DNA of 64,000 nt from Muraenolepis orangiensis (Eukaryota; Chordata; Actinopteri; Gadiformes; Muraenolepididae). The position numbers and the translations under genes were made by a program. The DNA lies in NCBI GenBank assembly GCA_027704905.1, contig CM051021.1:1382990-1446989 (forward strand), written 5' to 3'. Positions 25,299-38,226 of the stretch are shown piece after piece; position 1 is the stretch's first letter; each line of letters begins with the position of its first letter. The notes under the pieces are model-generated. The model worked only from the letters and a program-made list of their open reading frames with translations. It made no database searches and was not told the origin of the DNA.

Positions 25299-25562
25299 GG
25301 CGGCAGGATAGCTCAGTTCGTTGGGACTTGGGGCTTGGGGAACCGGAAGGTCACCGGTTCAAGTCCCCGAAACACCTGGGCACACTGCCGAGGTGCCCTT
25401 GAGCAAGGCACCAGACCTCTACACTGCTCCCCTGTATATACAATAGCTGATACCCACTGCTCCTAATGCTAGGATGGGTTAAATGCAGAGAAACTAATTT
25501 CACTGTGTGTGTGTGTACATGTGACCAATAAAGAGGATTCAATCCTCCAGATTTAGATTTGA
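25299..25562 (+). mobile_element. tRNA-derived SINE, near full length
   Basis: Starts cggcggcaggatagctcag (A box), then ccggttcaagtcc (B box), ccttgagcaaggcacc, tgtatatacaatagct, aggatgggttaaatgcag, a (GT)n, and the tail caataaagaggattcaatcc with agatttagattt. This is the best reference copy in the window. Confidence 0.92.
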
Positions 25563-26340
25563 GACGTGCAAAAAGGGGGCCTCACCATAATCATGTATAT
25601 TGGATCATCTTCCGATATGAATTCTAGTGACAGAGCGGAGGACCCGATGACACCCGCCTTGACCCCCAGACACCGATCGATCAAACGTACATTTTTCTGT
25701 ACTTCCTGTAGGCGCTGCACACCGGTTCCCCAGACGGGGGGGGGGGGGAAATGGGAGTCAACAAGCATGCGGGTCTGACTCCACCCTGAGTGGAGTGGGC
25801 CGCTCTGTTTCCCCATCAACCACCAGCAGCCGGTTCACTAACGCAATAAGAATGCATTACAGAGCGCTATGTTTTCCAGAGTCAACCAGATCACGCCTTA
25901 GAGCCTCAGGAGCCACACGCCGAGCGGCTCCTGGTCAGCAGAGGGAGGGGGGGGGGGATAGATAGGGGTTCTGACTGATCCAGGAACATCCGGCAAAGGC
26001 TCTAAAAGAGAGAGAGCGAGCGAGAGCGAGAGCGAGAGCGAGAGAGATTATATCTTAGTTTTCAGGCCCCTGTGTGCCACAGACCATCAGAGCAACATGA
26101 GGTCAGTGGTGGTGATAGGTCTGCTATCTATCCTTTCATCACCACAGTTGTACAACCAGTTATGTTTTATTTGAATGGACACAGAGAGTGTTAGTATCTA
26201 TGTAGGGTTATGGAAGCATCCTTCTAGAATTATTGTTAAATATGGAGTTTAGTGATGTATTTTCTGATAACTAGAAGTAGTTTAGAGTAGCATAAATTTC
26301 CTAGATAGGGTATATTTGGGCCGGGACATCCCGCACAATG
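25563..26340. other. unassigned; short simple repeats
   Basis: G-runs at 25736-25750 and 25947-25958, and a (gagc)n patch at 26008-26050. No coding signal recognised. Confidence 0.5.
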
Positions 26341-26344
26341 GATT

Positions 26345-26452
26345 AGGGGTCTAGTGGTCTAGAGATCTAGGGGTCTACAGGTCAAGAGGTCTAGGGTTCT
26401 AGGGGTCTAGGGGTCAAGGAGTCTAGGGGTCTAGAGAGAGTCTAGGTCCTAA
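26345..26452. repeat. degenerate 9-10 bp repeat (ggggtctag)
   Basis: About ten imperfect copies of ggggtctag, many containing the palindrome ctag. Confidence 0.85.
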
Positions 26453-27370
26453 CAGGGAGTCAGAAAACCTAATTTGCTCGGCAAAGACAAATGAAGGAGA
26501 ACACCTGTCCTTCTGTTTGGCCCCTGTCCATCACAACGCTTCAAACTGCTGTTCAGCTCTCAGAACTGTCATTAACACACAATGAACACCATCCACCGTT
26601 TAGTTTAGTACCTGAGAAGCAGAAGACTGTGATAGTTGATATTCTCAGGTCCAGAACTTTGCTTAACTTGAGGTCAATCTGTTCTATTAGTTCCAGAAAT
26701 ACAGCTGAAAATGTCAATCACCCCCTAGTGGCAAATCATGGAATCTAAATATTCTGAAAATGGATAGGGTTCTTCCTCCTTGGGCCATTAATGGGTATCC
26801 CAAATATTAGAATTATAACTGTACATTTTGTTTTAGTTATCACATTCACACGCAGGGCAAGCAGATGTGGCAGCCAACGTTTTTTAGAGAGAGAGAGAGA
26901 GAAATACATAAATATATATACTCTCTCAGAGAGATACAGAGAGTGAGATACAGAGAGTGAGAGATACAGAGATAGAGAGAGAGCGAGAGAGTGAGATACA
27001 GAGAGTGAGAGAGAGATAAAGGAAGTAGGGTTAAAGCACGGTGACAGAAACAGAAGGAAACAAACAGAGTTTGATGCTGAATACATTTCAAATAAATGAG
27101 GAAAAAAAACTGCTCTCTGCTGGTAAATGAACACACACACACACACAGACACACGCACACACATACTACACACAGTACACACAGCAAAACAAAGAGACTT
27201 TACCTTGTAAAGGACACAGACATACATATATACTGTTGCTTTTTTAACACACACACACACACACACAAACAGGGTGTATAGTCCTGGTAAAATATGGGCT
27301 TGTGTGATTTGCTGATGGATGTCAAATAGGTTTGAATGTCAAAGTGACTGCCCAGAGTGTATACTCTGAG
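26453..27370. other. unassigned; GA- and CA-rich tracts
   Basis: Imperfect gagatacaga repeats at 26886-27020 and short CA runs at 27131-27185 and 27248-27268. No gene recognised. Confidence 0.5.
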
Positions 27371-27381
27371 CAGTGGTGGTA

Positions 27382-27421
<40 letters not shown>
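27382..27421. repeat. (GT)n microsatellite
   Basis: About 40 bp. Confidence 0.95.
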
Positions 27422-27424
<3 letters not shown>

Positions 27425-27468
27425 ATCGCTGCTGATGTGGTAGATGAACATGGCAGAGGTACACAAAC

Positions 27469-27471
<3 letters not shown>

Positions 27472-27554
<83 letters not shown>
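27472..27554. repeat. (GA)n microsatellite
   Basis: About 82 bp pure GA. Confidence 0.97.
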
Positions 27555-27558
<4 letters not shown>

Positions 27559-27712
27559 GGGCGGGCGACACCAATAGAACCAGCACCATCACTTCCTGGG
27601 CCCACATTCCAGCAGATGGCCACTCAGCCTCATTTGGCCCCCAGCTCATTCCCCGAGAAAAGCCCCTTCTGCAGGTCCCCTGATGGAGACCATATGCTGC
27701 TCTCACTGATCG

Positions 27713-27714
<2 letters not shown>

Positions 27715-27768
<54 letters not shown>
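27715..27768. repeat. (GT)n microsatellite
   Basis: About 54 bp, followed by a short ctct/gaga inverted pair (27770-27812). Confidence 0.95.
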
Positions 27769-27769
<1 letters not shown>

Positions 27770-27993
27770 TCTCTGTCTCTAGACAGAGAGAGAGAGAGAT
27801 AGAGGGAGAGAGACAAAGGTGGCTAGGATTCTGAAGGCGCTCCTGCGTACAACAGGTAGTGAAATGTGTCCACGTCAGGAACTCAAAGCACAGGATTCAG
27901 CCGGGACGTGACCGCTGATGAGTCCTCCCCTGTGGGGACAGAAGACGGACCCCCTGTCCTCCAACTCTCCATCATAGACATAGCATTTAACAC

Positions 27994-28800
<807 letters not shown>

Positions 28801-28849
28801 GTTCGTCTGCATTGGTGTGTGTGTGCGTGTATGTGCTAGGCCACAACTC

Positions 28850-28970
<121 letters not shown>

Positions 28971-29399
28971 ATGTGTTGGTGTGTGGCTGTGATCAAAGGT
29001 GTTTGCGTGCTGTTGGCACACGATAGCAAAGACTCAAATGAAAACGTTTGCTTTGACGCCACACCCCCAGCACCACCACACCCTCCCCTCTCATCAGCAC
29101 CACCTCCTCTACCTTCACCACATCCCCCTCTGAGCATCATGTGTAACTATCCGAGCTGACAGCCCTCTCCTCTTTGTTGAGGCTAGCCGGGGTCTGCTAA
29201 AGAGAGGCCTGATCAAAGCTGAGGCCTCCCGTTAGAACCCAGTGTCTCGTGAGGCGTCTTCCATCAACGCACCTCAAGACAGCCTCGTCAAAACCCTCCC
29301 CTCTCCCTTAATTACACACACACACAAGTTCACAAAGACAAATCCCTCTGTGCACTCCCTCTGTTTCCCCCTCCTGCCAAAGGTGTGTGTCATGTTGTT
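28971..29399. other. unassigned sequence
   Basis: Nothing recognised. Confidence 0.5.
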
Positions 29400-29407
29400 C
29401 TCTCTGC

Positions 29408-29438
<31 letters not shown>

Positions 29439-29770
29439 CTCTTTCCATCTCTCTCTCTATCTCTCTTCATCTCCCCTCGCTCGCTCTTCCCATCTCTCTC
29501 TCTCTTCCTCTCCACTCGCCCTTCCCATCTCTCTCTCTCTCTCTCGCTCTTCCCATCTCTCCCTCTCTCTCTCTTCCTATCCCCTCGCTCGCTCTTCCTA
29601 TCCCCTCACTCGCTCTTCCCATCTCTCCCTCTCTCTTCCTCTCCACTCACTCTTCCCATCTCTCTCTCTCTCTCTCTCGCTCTTCCCATCTCTCCCTCTC
29701 TCTCTCTTCCTATCCCCTCTCTCTCTCTCCCTATCCCCTCGCTCGCTCTTCCCATCTCTCTCTTTCTCTT
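29400..29770. repeat. CT-rich higher-order repeat
   Basis: Blocks of (ct)n alternate with cgctcgctcttcccatctct; the block order repeats (about 29530-29640 and 29660-29760), so a microsatellite has grown into a larger tandem unit. Confidence 0.9.
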
Positions 29771-30105
29771 TCCTAGTTCAGTTCTTCCATACAGGGTTAT
29801 AATGTGTATGTGTATATTATATATATGAATATATATATGAATATATATATATATATTTCTTTATTTATATATATATAAATATTTATACTGTATATGTATA
29901 AAATAATGTGTTATATGTATGGGGGTCCTTTCATGATGGGAGATGGCCTTTCTCCTCTGTCCTTTTAAAGAGACTATAGAGAATATACAGCTGGCGTGAG
30001 CAGAGATAAAAACCCTGAGTGCTTTGAGAGCCTCAGATTGGAGGCTCTGAAGGCTGACTTGGGATATAGCTTGATACCCTAAAGCTACCCTGATAGCTTT
30101 ACAGA
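29771..30105. other. AT-rich stretch and unassigned sequence
   Basis: tatata/aatata-rich at 29815-29890; nothing else recognised. Confidence 0.5.
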
Positions 30106-30313
30106 GAGGATTGAATCCTCTTTAATGATCACATGTACACACAGTGAAATTAGTTTATCTGCATTTAACCCATCCTAGTATTAGGAGCAGTGGGCAGCTA
30201 TTGTATGTACAGGGGAGCAGTGGAGGGGTCTGGTGCCTTGCTCGGCAGTGCCCAGCTTTTTCTGGGACTTGAACCAGCCCCAAGTCCTAACAGACTGAGC
30301 TCCTGCCGCCTCT
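30106..30313 (-). mobile_element. tRNA-derived SINE, near full length
   Basis: Reverse copy: gaggattgaatcctcttta, gcatttaacccatcctag, ctattgtatgtacag, ggtctggtgccttgctc, gacttgaacc (B box) and gactgagctcctgccgcc. Confidence 0.88.
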
Positions 30314-30466
30314 ACAGCTGCCTGCTACTTCCTTCATAGCAGGACGTCCCACCAGTTCCATCTGAACAGGTCTGGACTGTAAGGAGGAAGAACACTGAGT
30401 GGGATCTCACACACATGAAGGATTCACAGCTACAGCAGCTGGAGCAGACGTAGCGTAGCGTGGCTA

Positions 30467-30900
<434 letters not shown>

Positions 30901-31745
30901 CCCTCCCGTGGGGAACACCACAGCTGTCTCACAGAACAAACATGTCTCCTGACCAACATCTCGTCATGATGTGGGTCGTTGTTCCCCCCGGTGAGACTCA
31001 TGTTTGGTTGATGGTTTTTTGGTTTGGTTTTCATTTGGCGCTGAAATAGAAAACTGATCCAAATAAATGCCATCTTCTTTCTAGATTGGAATATACACCA
31101 GAGGACGACTCGTCCATTAAGGAAAGGGAGGACCGTCCACCCTGAAATTTCAGAGAAGAATATATTTGTAAGAGAAAAATAAATACACATACATTTAACA
31201 GATTCATAAAATAATGATAATATTACTATTTTAACACTTCGAAGGCACAACCATCGTGTCCCTGTGTCAAAGTACCAACAGCACCCCCTACCGCAATTGA
31301 AAATTACTGTATGGAGGATCGTCCTCCAAGCTCCCCATTGAAGTCTAATATAAGACTTGAGTGGCCGGTGGGTCCTGGTCCTAAAGTGTGTACGGTGGGC
31401 TTAGGGCGGGTCTAGCCAGAGGCTGTGAACCAATCAGCAGAGCTCACTGCACTGGTGAATACCCAATCTGAGTTTTGGGGGGCGGCTTATCATCATGCAA
31501 GGATCTGTCTTGCGTCATTCACTAATTCCGCACTAATTCCGCATTCCAGACAACTTTAGACTGTAAACTTTCGAGTTACGAACTCAAAGTGTTCCAGTTG
31601 CATGACGCCAAACGATAACAGAAAACGTGAAAAAAAACTGTTTAAACTATATGAAAGTATATCTAATTTTAATCAAATACAGGTAAATATACTGAATTTC
31701 AATTCCATTAGTGGAGTAATCGCTAAATAGCTATTTTTTTATCAA
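30901..31745. other. unassigned sequence
   Basis: No repeat shared with the window and no coding signal recognised. Confidence 0.5.
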
Positions 31746-31749
31746 AACA

Positions 31750-31912
31750 GGTATATATATATATAGTATATATACAGTATATATACACATATATATATAT
31801 ATACACATATATCTATATATAGAAATACATATATCTATATCTATATATACATATATCTATATATATCTATATCTATATCTATAAACACATTTATATACTG
31901 TATAATATGTAA
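31750..31912. repeat. AT-rich tatatc/tatacaca repeat
   Basis: Imperfect tandem tatatctata and tatatacaca units. Confidence 0.85.
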
Positions 31913-32279
31913 ATAGGCTACAGTGGTGAATCCCACACCAGCCAAGGGCCGTCCTCTAGACAAGGAAATTACTCTGAGACGACCGGACCCCAGGTCCTGA
32001 CATCCTACCCCACCCCCCCCTTACAAGTAGCTCCATCAAATCGTCCTGGTCAAAACAACACAAAAGGCCTTTCTCATCATGGGTCTCCGTTGTCATGGCG
32101 ATCATCCTCCTCCAGATGGTCTTGTGATCCCCGCTCTCTGCTGTGTTACTCAACACTCCAGGAGAGGAAGCAGATGTTCCTTAAGCCCTGTAAGGCCCTG
32201 GAGCATTGCTTCACATCCTGACCGGGGGGGGGGAGGAGCCACACGCAGCTTCCACTATCAGCAGTCTTCGGGCAAGTGT
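31913..32279. other. unassigned sequence
   Basis: Nothing recognised; a G-run lies at 32223-32234. Confidence 0.5.
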
Positions 32280-32405
32280 TCATACACTATCATACTTTGC
32301 AGGACTTTCTGGACTCATTACAGTTACTGCACTGGACTGCACTGTATTGATGATGCTGCTGCACTACTGGCACTTTAAAATGCTTTTTGCACAATTCACA
32401 CTTAA
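32280..32405 (+). mobile_element. LINE 3' UTR fragment
   Basis: Matches tttctggactcattacagtt ... gatgctgctgcactactggc ... aaaatgctttttgcacaatt of the recurrent LINE tail. Confidence 0.75.
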
Positions 32406-32564
32406 GACATACCATGCGTCTGTGGTCCTTTCACCCGTGACCCCACACAGACTCAAATTGCGTGTGTGTGTGTGTAGGCAGATTCACCAACACAACATGG
32501 GTTTGGGCTCCTGGTCCCATGTATTTTCACACTTTTCATCGATCTAATAAAAAGTATCGAAAAG

Positions 32565-32632
32565 TACTCCGAAGTTGACGCGTTGCTTGGCAACTGGCGC
32601 AAACAATTCAGCAATTCTATCAGCAAGTCAGC
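32565..32632 (+). mobile_element. internal fragment of the TAGGGCTGGGCGATA MITE
   Basis: Matches the middle of the MITE at 34578-35100: tactccgaagttgacgcgtt, gcttggcaactggcgc, cagcaattctatcagcaag. Both termini are missing and a (CA)n array follows at once. Confidence 0.75.
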
Positions 32633-32642
32633 CGACCGCTTC

Positions 32643-32880
<238 letters not shown>

Positions 32881-33125
32881 CGAAGGCAGTCTCACCCGAT
32901 GGCAAGGAACTGAGAGAGATGATGCGTCGGCTGACGAAAACCTATGTTAGCAGTTTTGATACTCACACATGCGCATATACACAGGTCACAGGTGCACGCA
33001 CACACACACAAACGGATGTATGTACATACACACACACGCATGCAGGTGCATAAACGCATGCACATAAAAAAACAAAAAAGCAGAAAAATGCTGAAAATCT
33101 GATGTGTAGAAGCGGAAGGAAGAGG

Positions 33126-33128
<3 letters not shown>

Positions 33129-33182
<54 letters not shown>
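33129..33182. repeat. (CA)n microsatellite
   Basis: About 54 bp. Confidence 0.96.
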
Positions 33183-33191
<9 letters not shown>

Positions 33192-33515
33192 TTGTCACCA
33201 GTTAAATTGACAAACTGCGTTCAGCCTGCACTTTGAACACACCCCGGAGCGCATGGCTGTCATTATATTTCCTCTTTGATTGACATGCGGGTGTTGAGCT
33301 TGCTTCGCTGAGGGGGCGGGAACAACAAGCCCACGCTTTAACCTGGAACATCAGATGCCAGCCAAACTTCACTGATTATCTGCTCCTAAATAACATATGT
33401 GCACAAACAGAGCGTGAACGGCAGATCACCGTTTCACAAGAGCGGCCAAGTGATCTTTGGAATGCGTTGGATGCCTTCATTCATCCAAACCTTTAAACCC
33501 ATATATTCCTGCTAC
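33183..33515. other. unassigned sequence
   Basis: Nothing recognised. Confidence 0.5.
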
Positions 33516-33517
33516 AT

Positions 33518-33580
33518 CATGGGAATCGAACCCAGGGCTCTGGCTGAGTTAATGCCACGCTCTGACAACTAAGGTCCATT
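33518..33580 (-). mobile_element. tRNA-like head of another SINE family
   Basis: In reverse it contains a canonical B box (gggttcgattccca) and an A-box-like gtcagagcgtgg. The acceptor stem is absent, so I read it as a SINE or tRNA-pseudogene remnant, different from the main SINE family. Confidence 0.45.
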
Positions 33581-33947
33581 AAGGGGAGCGCATATTGAAA
33601 TATACTTAGCTGTAACTTGTACACATGGTACACACATGGTACACACGTTTCACACATACAGAGGGTAGTGAGGATGCCGGAAAGGATCAGAAAGGTGTGC
33701 ACTTCCATGCATTGAGGAGATCTGTAGGACCAGACCAGTCTGAAGAAGGCCATCTCCATCACACAAGGATCGCTATCACTATCATACTTTTGCTGGACTT
33801 TCTGGACTCATTACAGTTACTGCACTGTTCTGCACTGTATTGACAATGCTGCTGCACTACTGGCACTTTAATATGCTTTTTGCACAATTCACCATACGTA
33901 TATATATCATCCATAAGTCACTTTATTGTTCTTTTTATTGTTTTCAG

Positions 33948-34431
33948 TAGGGCTGTGCAATATCGTATCGTATTTTGTCATACCGCGGTAATGACGATAA
34001 TTAATGACGTGTTTACATATGCGACAAACGTGGGCGTGTAGAAGGAGAACAACAATGGCGGAAGGCGGAGTTCCAAACGTAGGCGAGGAGGAGTTAATGG
34101 AGAAAAAGGGAGCTGGAATTGGCTTCTATTCACGGCTATCATATCACTCCGCTAGTAGTCCCGTTCACTTTTCCTGAAGGAAAATACTGACTTGCTGATA
34201 GAATTGCTGAATTGTTTGCACCAGTTGCCAAGCAACGCCTCAACTTTGGAGAACAATTTTTTTTCTAAGTAAATCTTATTTAGTCGGGACCGACTACCGA
34301 CTTATTAATGAGCGTTCCGTTCATTATCCCTTACATATTTGATGATGGTAAGGATTAAGATTTATTTCATTTGTTTTGTCATTTATCGTCATTTATCGTT
34401 TATAGTTTTAAGTCCATATCGCCCAGCCCTA
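33948..34431 (-). mobile_element. hAT-like MITE, first insertion in the LINE tail
   Basis: Starts tagggctgtgcaatatcgta and ends with the complement of tagggctgggcgatatgg. Flanks gttttcag and gtgttcag match at 7 of 8. Orientation is opposite to the next copy. Confidence 0.82.
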
Positions 34432-34577
34432 GTGTTCAGTATTGTTATAGTATTGTATTGTTTATAGTATACAGTTTAGTACATAGTATAGTGTTGTGTA
34501 TAGTACTGTATAGTTTAGTATAGTATTGTATAGTTTAGTATAGTATGGAATAGGAATAGGAATGCATACAGAATAAG

Positions 34578-35100
34578 TAGGGCTGGGCGATATGGACTTA
34601 AAACTATATCACGATATTTCATGGTATTTATTGCGATAACGATAAATGACGATAAATGACCAAAAAAAATTATAATAATCTTAATCCTTACCATCATCAA
34701 ATACGTAAGGGATAATGAACGGAACGCTCATTAATAAGTTGGTAGTCGGTCCCGCTCATTAATAAGTCGGTACTCCGAAGTTGACGCGTTGCTTGGCAAC
34801 TGGCGCAAACAATTCAGCAATTCTATCAGCAAGTCAGTATTTTCCGTCAGGAAAAGTGAACGGGACTACTAGCGGAGTGATATGATAGCCGTGAATAGAA
34901 GCCAATTCCAGCTCCTTTTTTCTCGATTAACTCTCGAGTAACTCCGCCTTCCGCCATTGTTGTTCTCCTTCTACATGCCCACATTTGTCGCATATGTAAA
35001 CACGTCATTAATTATCGTCATTATGCGGTATGACAAAATACTTATCGTGGGGAGGCCTTTTCGCGATAAACGATAAACGATACGATATGACACAGCCCTA
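34578..35100 (+). mobile_element. hAT-like MITE, second insertion in the LINE tail
   Basis: Starts tagggctgggcgatatgg and ends cgatatgacacagccc plus ta. Flanks agaataag and ggagtaag match at 6 of 8. A short internal duplication (gctcattaataagt) is present. Confidence 0.8.
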
Positions 35101-35332
35101 GGAGTAAGCATTCCATTGGACTTCCATTGTACAAAAAATAACATCTTGAATCGAGCAGAAAAACAGATCATTGGCCACCAGCTGCCACCTTGAGTTGTCC
35201 CTGGTGGTCTTCTGTTTACCCTTCACTCCCATTAGCATCCTGCTGATGAGGGCAGTATGGCATGTGTCATTACCTCCTCATTAGCATGTTCCATGTGGGG
35301 GCAAACGGCCCGGGGGTCTGAGATGAAACCAT

Positions 35333-35556
35333 CTGGAGGATTTTGAATTGGAGCTATTGTATATACACAGCTGCCCGGGAGCAGTGTAGGGATCTGGTCC
35401 CTTGCTCAACGGCACCTCGGTCATGCACAGGAGATGGAACTGGCACCTTTTTCCAAGTACCAGTTCTCACTCCGTACTCGGTCCGTTTCGGGGACTTGAA
35501 CCAGCAACCCTGCGGTTCCCGAGCCAAGTCCCAACAGACTGAGCTACTGCCGCCGC
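35333..35556 (-). mobile_element. tRNA-derived SINE
   Basis: Reverse copy with ctattgtatatacacagctg, ttgctcaacggcacctcgg, an extra middle (ccgtactcggtccgtttcg) shared with the copy at 13.2 kb, gacttgaaccagcaacc and gactgagctactgccgcc. Confidence 0.88.
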
Positions 35557-35754
35557 TCAACTCCATTGGATCTCATTGTGATCTAACGAAACTATCCAAA
35601 AAAAAACATTTGGACCAGAGAGAGTAGAGTCAGCTGAACACCACTTTACTCCTCTCACATTGTGATAGTGTCTTCCCTGTAGAGAGGACCGGCTGGCCTC
35701 CAACAGGACCACAGGGAGTTAGAGAGGGCCGGGAGCCGGGGAAGGGAGAATGAA
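35557..35754. other. unassigned sequence
   Basis: Nothing recognised. Confidence 0.45.
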
Positions 35755-35964
35755 CTAAAGATTAGAGGTGGGACGATCGATCGGCTTCCGATCATTATCG
35801 GCCGATTTTGAAGAAAAATGCGCAATCGGAGAATGCCGATCTTGCTTTAATGTTGCCGATTTCATAGCCGATCCTGCACGTGAGAAACACGTGAGCTCAT
35901 CTCTTTACCAGCGAGTAAAACACGTGGGGCCCCGCCTCTTTTCTAAACAGAGTGATACTCGCCC

Positions 35965-36185
35965 TGTCAGCGGTGTCTGCAGTGTAGAGTTTCTTCAAAG
36001 TGTGTGATACAGATGTAACATTTGCCATCTGTAATGTGTGCAAAGAGAAAATATCTCGTGGAGGAAGCAAGGTAAAAAATTTCAACAAGACAAATTTAAT
36101 AAGACACCTGAAAACCCATCACCCAGCGCAGCATGGCGAGTTTGTTAAACTGACCGTGGAGAACGAGAACCCCAGGAATGCATGA
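35965..36185 (+). pseudogene. BED zinc-finger transposase fragment, broken
   Basis: Same frame as in copies 1 and 2 (CDTDVTFAICNVCKEKI ... HLKTHHPAQHGEF, ending ENENPRNA). The start ATG is deleted (ccctg joined to tcagcgg) and a tag codon replaces the tryptophan codon after SAV. The finger residues C-x2-C and H-x3-H remain. Non-functional. Confidence 0.7.
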
Positions 36186-36207
36186 TGGATGAAACTGTTC
36201 TATAATA

Positions 36208-36692
36208 CAGGGGTTCCCACCCTTTTTTGTGCCACGGACCGGCAGATACATGAAAAAAATCTCGCGGACCGGTTGTCAATTTTCGCGGACCGGTTGTCAA
36301 AGTGTGTGTCAACACACACCCCTAACAAAACGGCAGGGCTCGATTTCAGTATAAACGCGCATGTACGCGGAGCGCCCGTAACAAAAACGGCGCGCTCGAC
36401 CGACACGTCACTAGCGCGTAGTCTCTTTAGTAGCGCGTGTAACTGAAAGTCTCTCGTTATGCCGCCGATATATATTTAATCTATATATATAGATTATACC
36501 GCTATATAATCTATATATATATAGATTATACTATATATATCATCTCTATATATAGATTATACCGCCCGCCGTTCACCTATACTCAAATTATTTGAGTCAA
36601 ATATGATGATAAACACACAGCTGTTTCGCGGCCCGGCAGTAACACCTCCACGGCCCGGTACCGGTCCGCGGCCCGGCGTTTGGGAACCCCTG
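36208..36692. mobile_element. inner hAT-type MITE nested in copy 3
   Basis: 485 bp, starts caggggttcccacc and ends ttgggaacccctg. The 8-bp duplication ctataata is intact on both sides (36200-36207, 36693-36700). Confidence 0.88.
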
Positions 36693-36837
36693 CTATAATA
36701 GACTGCTATAGCAGCAATACACTATAGCTGCAAAAAAAATTAAAAAATCGGTGATCGGTGATCGGTGGGGCAGATATTTCTCATTGTCATCGGTGATCGG
36801 TGGCAAAAAACGTGATCGTCCCATCCCTACTAAAGAT

Positions 36838-37250
36838 ACAAACAAGCGTTCTCAATTCGGCTCCGTACTCCATGAACCATGAGGTTTAATACCACATGTC
36901 CAAAATATTGCACCACCACTATTATCACTTTGTGTCTGAGCAGCACCAGATGAGAGACAATCGAGCGCGAGCGAGCGAGAGAGAGAGAGAGACAGAGACA
37001 GAGATAATGGCTGAGTCTATGAATCCCTCTGCTGCGTGTCTCTTCATCCTTCTCCCTCCCTCCCCCCTTCTAGCTCCTCCCCCTCCTGATGAAATGCTCC
37101 CAGGAGAACTGTGTGGAGACATCTGTTAGAGAGTGTGGTATGTAGTGTAGTATACAAACAGTTATTCAGCCTATGCATAGACAAAGATATAAGAGCTAGG
37201 CTCATATAGACATCCACATGTTAAAAACAGCCGTAAAAAGATTGTTTCGT
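36838..37250. other. unassigned sequence
   Basis: Short (ga)n at 36978-36992; otherwise nothing recognised. Confidence 0.5.
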
Positions 37251-37589
37251 ACATTGGAATGCTTACTCCTCATTCACTCCCGCAGTATAAATCTCCAAAA
37301 ACAATACCATCAAAATAATATACAATAAAAATAAAAATGAACAAAAAAAGAACAGCAAACTGACTGATAGATGGTATGAACATCTGTTGACTTAAAAATA
37401 TTTAAAAGCATTTAAAGTGCCAGAAGTGCAGCAGCATCATGAATACAGTGCAGTACAGTGCAGTGCAGTAGCTGTAATGAGTCCAGAAAGTCCAGTAAGT
37501 ATAAAAGTGTAATGTTGATGACAATGTTATGAAAGTGGCCGCACTCCTGCAGCACAGTAGCAGTTCAGTCACAGTTGCACAGTCGCAGT

Positions 37590-38111
37590 TCACTGCCTGT
37601 GGATAAAAACGATCCTTAAACCTGGTAGTCCTTGTACGGATGCTGCAACCGGCGACCAGACGGTAGGGAGGGAGAGGAGATGGTGCCCAGGATGATTGCA
37701 GTCCTTTGTGATGGACATGGCCTTCTTCCGACATCTGGTCCTACAGATCTCCTCAATGCATGGAAGCGCACACCAGATGATCTTCTCTGCCGTCCTCACG
37801 ACCCTCTGGACGGCATTATTGTCCTGTGCAGTGGTGTTGCCATACAACACAGTGACGCCACTCGTCAGGACGCTCTCTACGGTGCCACGGTAGAAGTTCA
37901 CTAGCCACCTCTGGTCTATTCCGCTTTTCCTGAGGCACCACAGGGCATAGAGGCGCTGGTGTGCCTTCTTCAGCATGACCTCCGTGTTGCGGGTCCAGGC
38001 CAGGTCGTCAAAAATCTGTAGCCCAAGGAAACAGAAGCAGCTGACGACTGCCACCAGTGTCCCGTCGAGGCTGATGGTGGAGTGGGTGCCCCGGTGGCTC
38101 CTGAATTCCAC
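37590..38111 (-). pseudogene. LINE reverse-transcriptase C-terminal fragment
   Basis: A 173-residue open piece equivalent to the last fifth of the 830-residue LINE protein at 22417-24909 (FCFLGLQIFDDLAWTRN for FKFLGVHISEDLTWSTH; AVQRVVRTAEKII for ALQRVVRTAQYIV). It lacks catalytic residues, which lie upstream beyond the LTR insertion. It is a fragment of the split LINE, not a separate gene. Confidence 0.8.
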
Positions 38112-38226
38112 GATGAGCTCCTTAGTCTTGCTGACGTTCAGTGCGAGGTTGAGCTATCTCATCTCTCTACTCGTTTATCAGGCCGATGACTGTGGTGTCG
38201 TCTGCAAACTTGATAATCCAATTATT

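Larger units (their letters stand above)
33640..35157 (+). mobile_element. LINE 3' part (Rex1/L2-like) with two MITE insertions
   Basis: A short coding piece (about 33700-33765, matching gaggagatctgtaggaccag of the copy at 37.75 kb) is joined to the LINE UTR. The UTR continues across two MITEs: ...ttattgttttcag / tgttcagtattgttatagta ... / ggagtaagcattccattg ... catcttgaatcg. Removing 33948-34439 and 34578-35108 restores the order of other tails. Confidence 0.8.
35763..36829 (+). mobile_element. hAT-type element, nested copy 3
   Basis: Ends tagaggtgggacgatcgatc and, inward from the right, tagggatgggacgatcacg. A perfect 8-bp duplication, ctaaagat, flanks it (35755-35762, 36830-36837). It carries the BED piece and the same inner element as copies 1 and 2. 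Perfect TSD and close match to copy 1 suggest a fairly recent insertion. Confidence 0.9.

Noticed and set aside
25299..25375. Functional tRNA genes at SINE heads
   Set aside because: A and B boxes are present, but there is no pairable acceptor stem or anticodon arm, and each head continues into the same SINE body.
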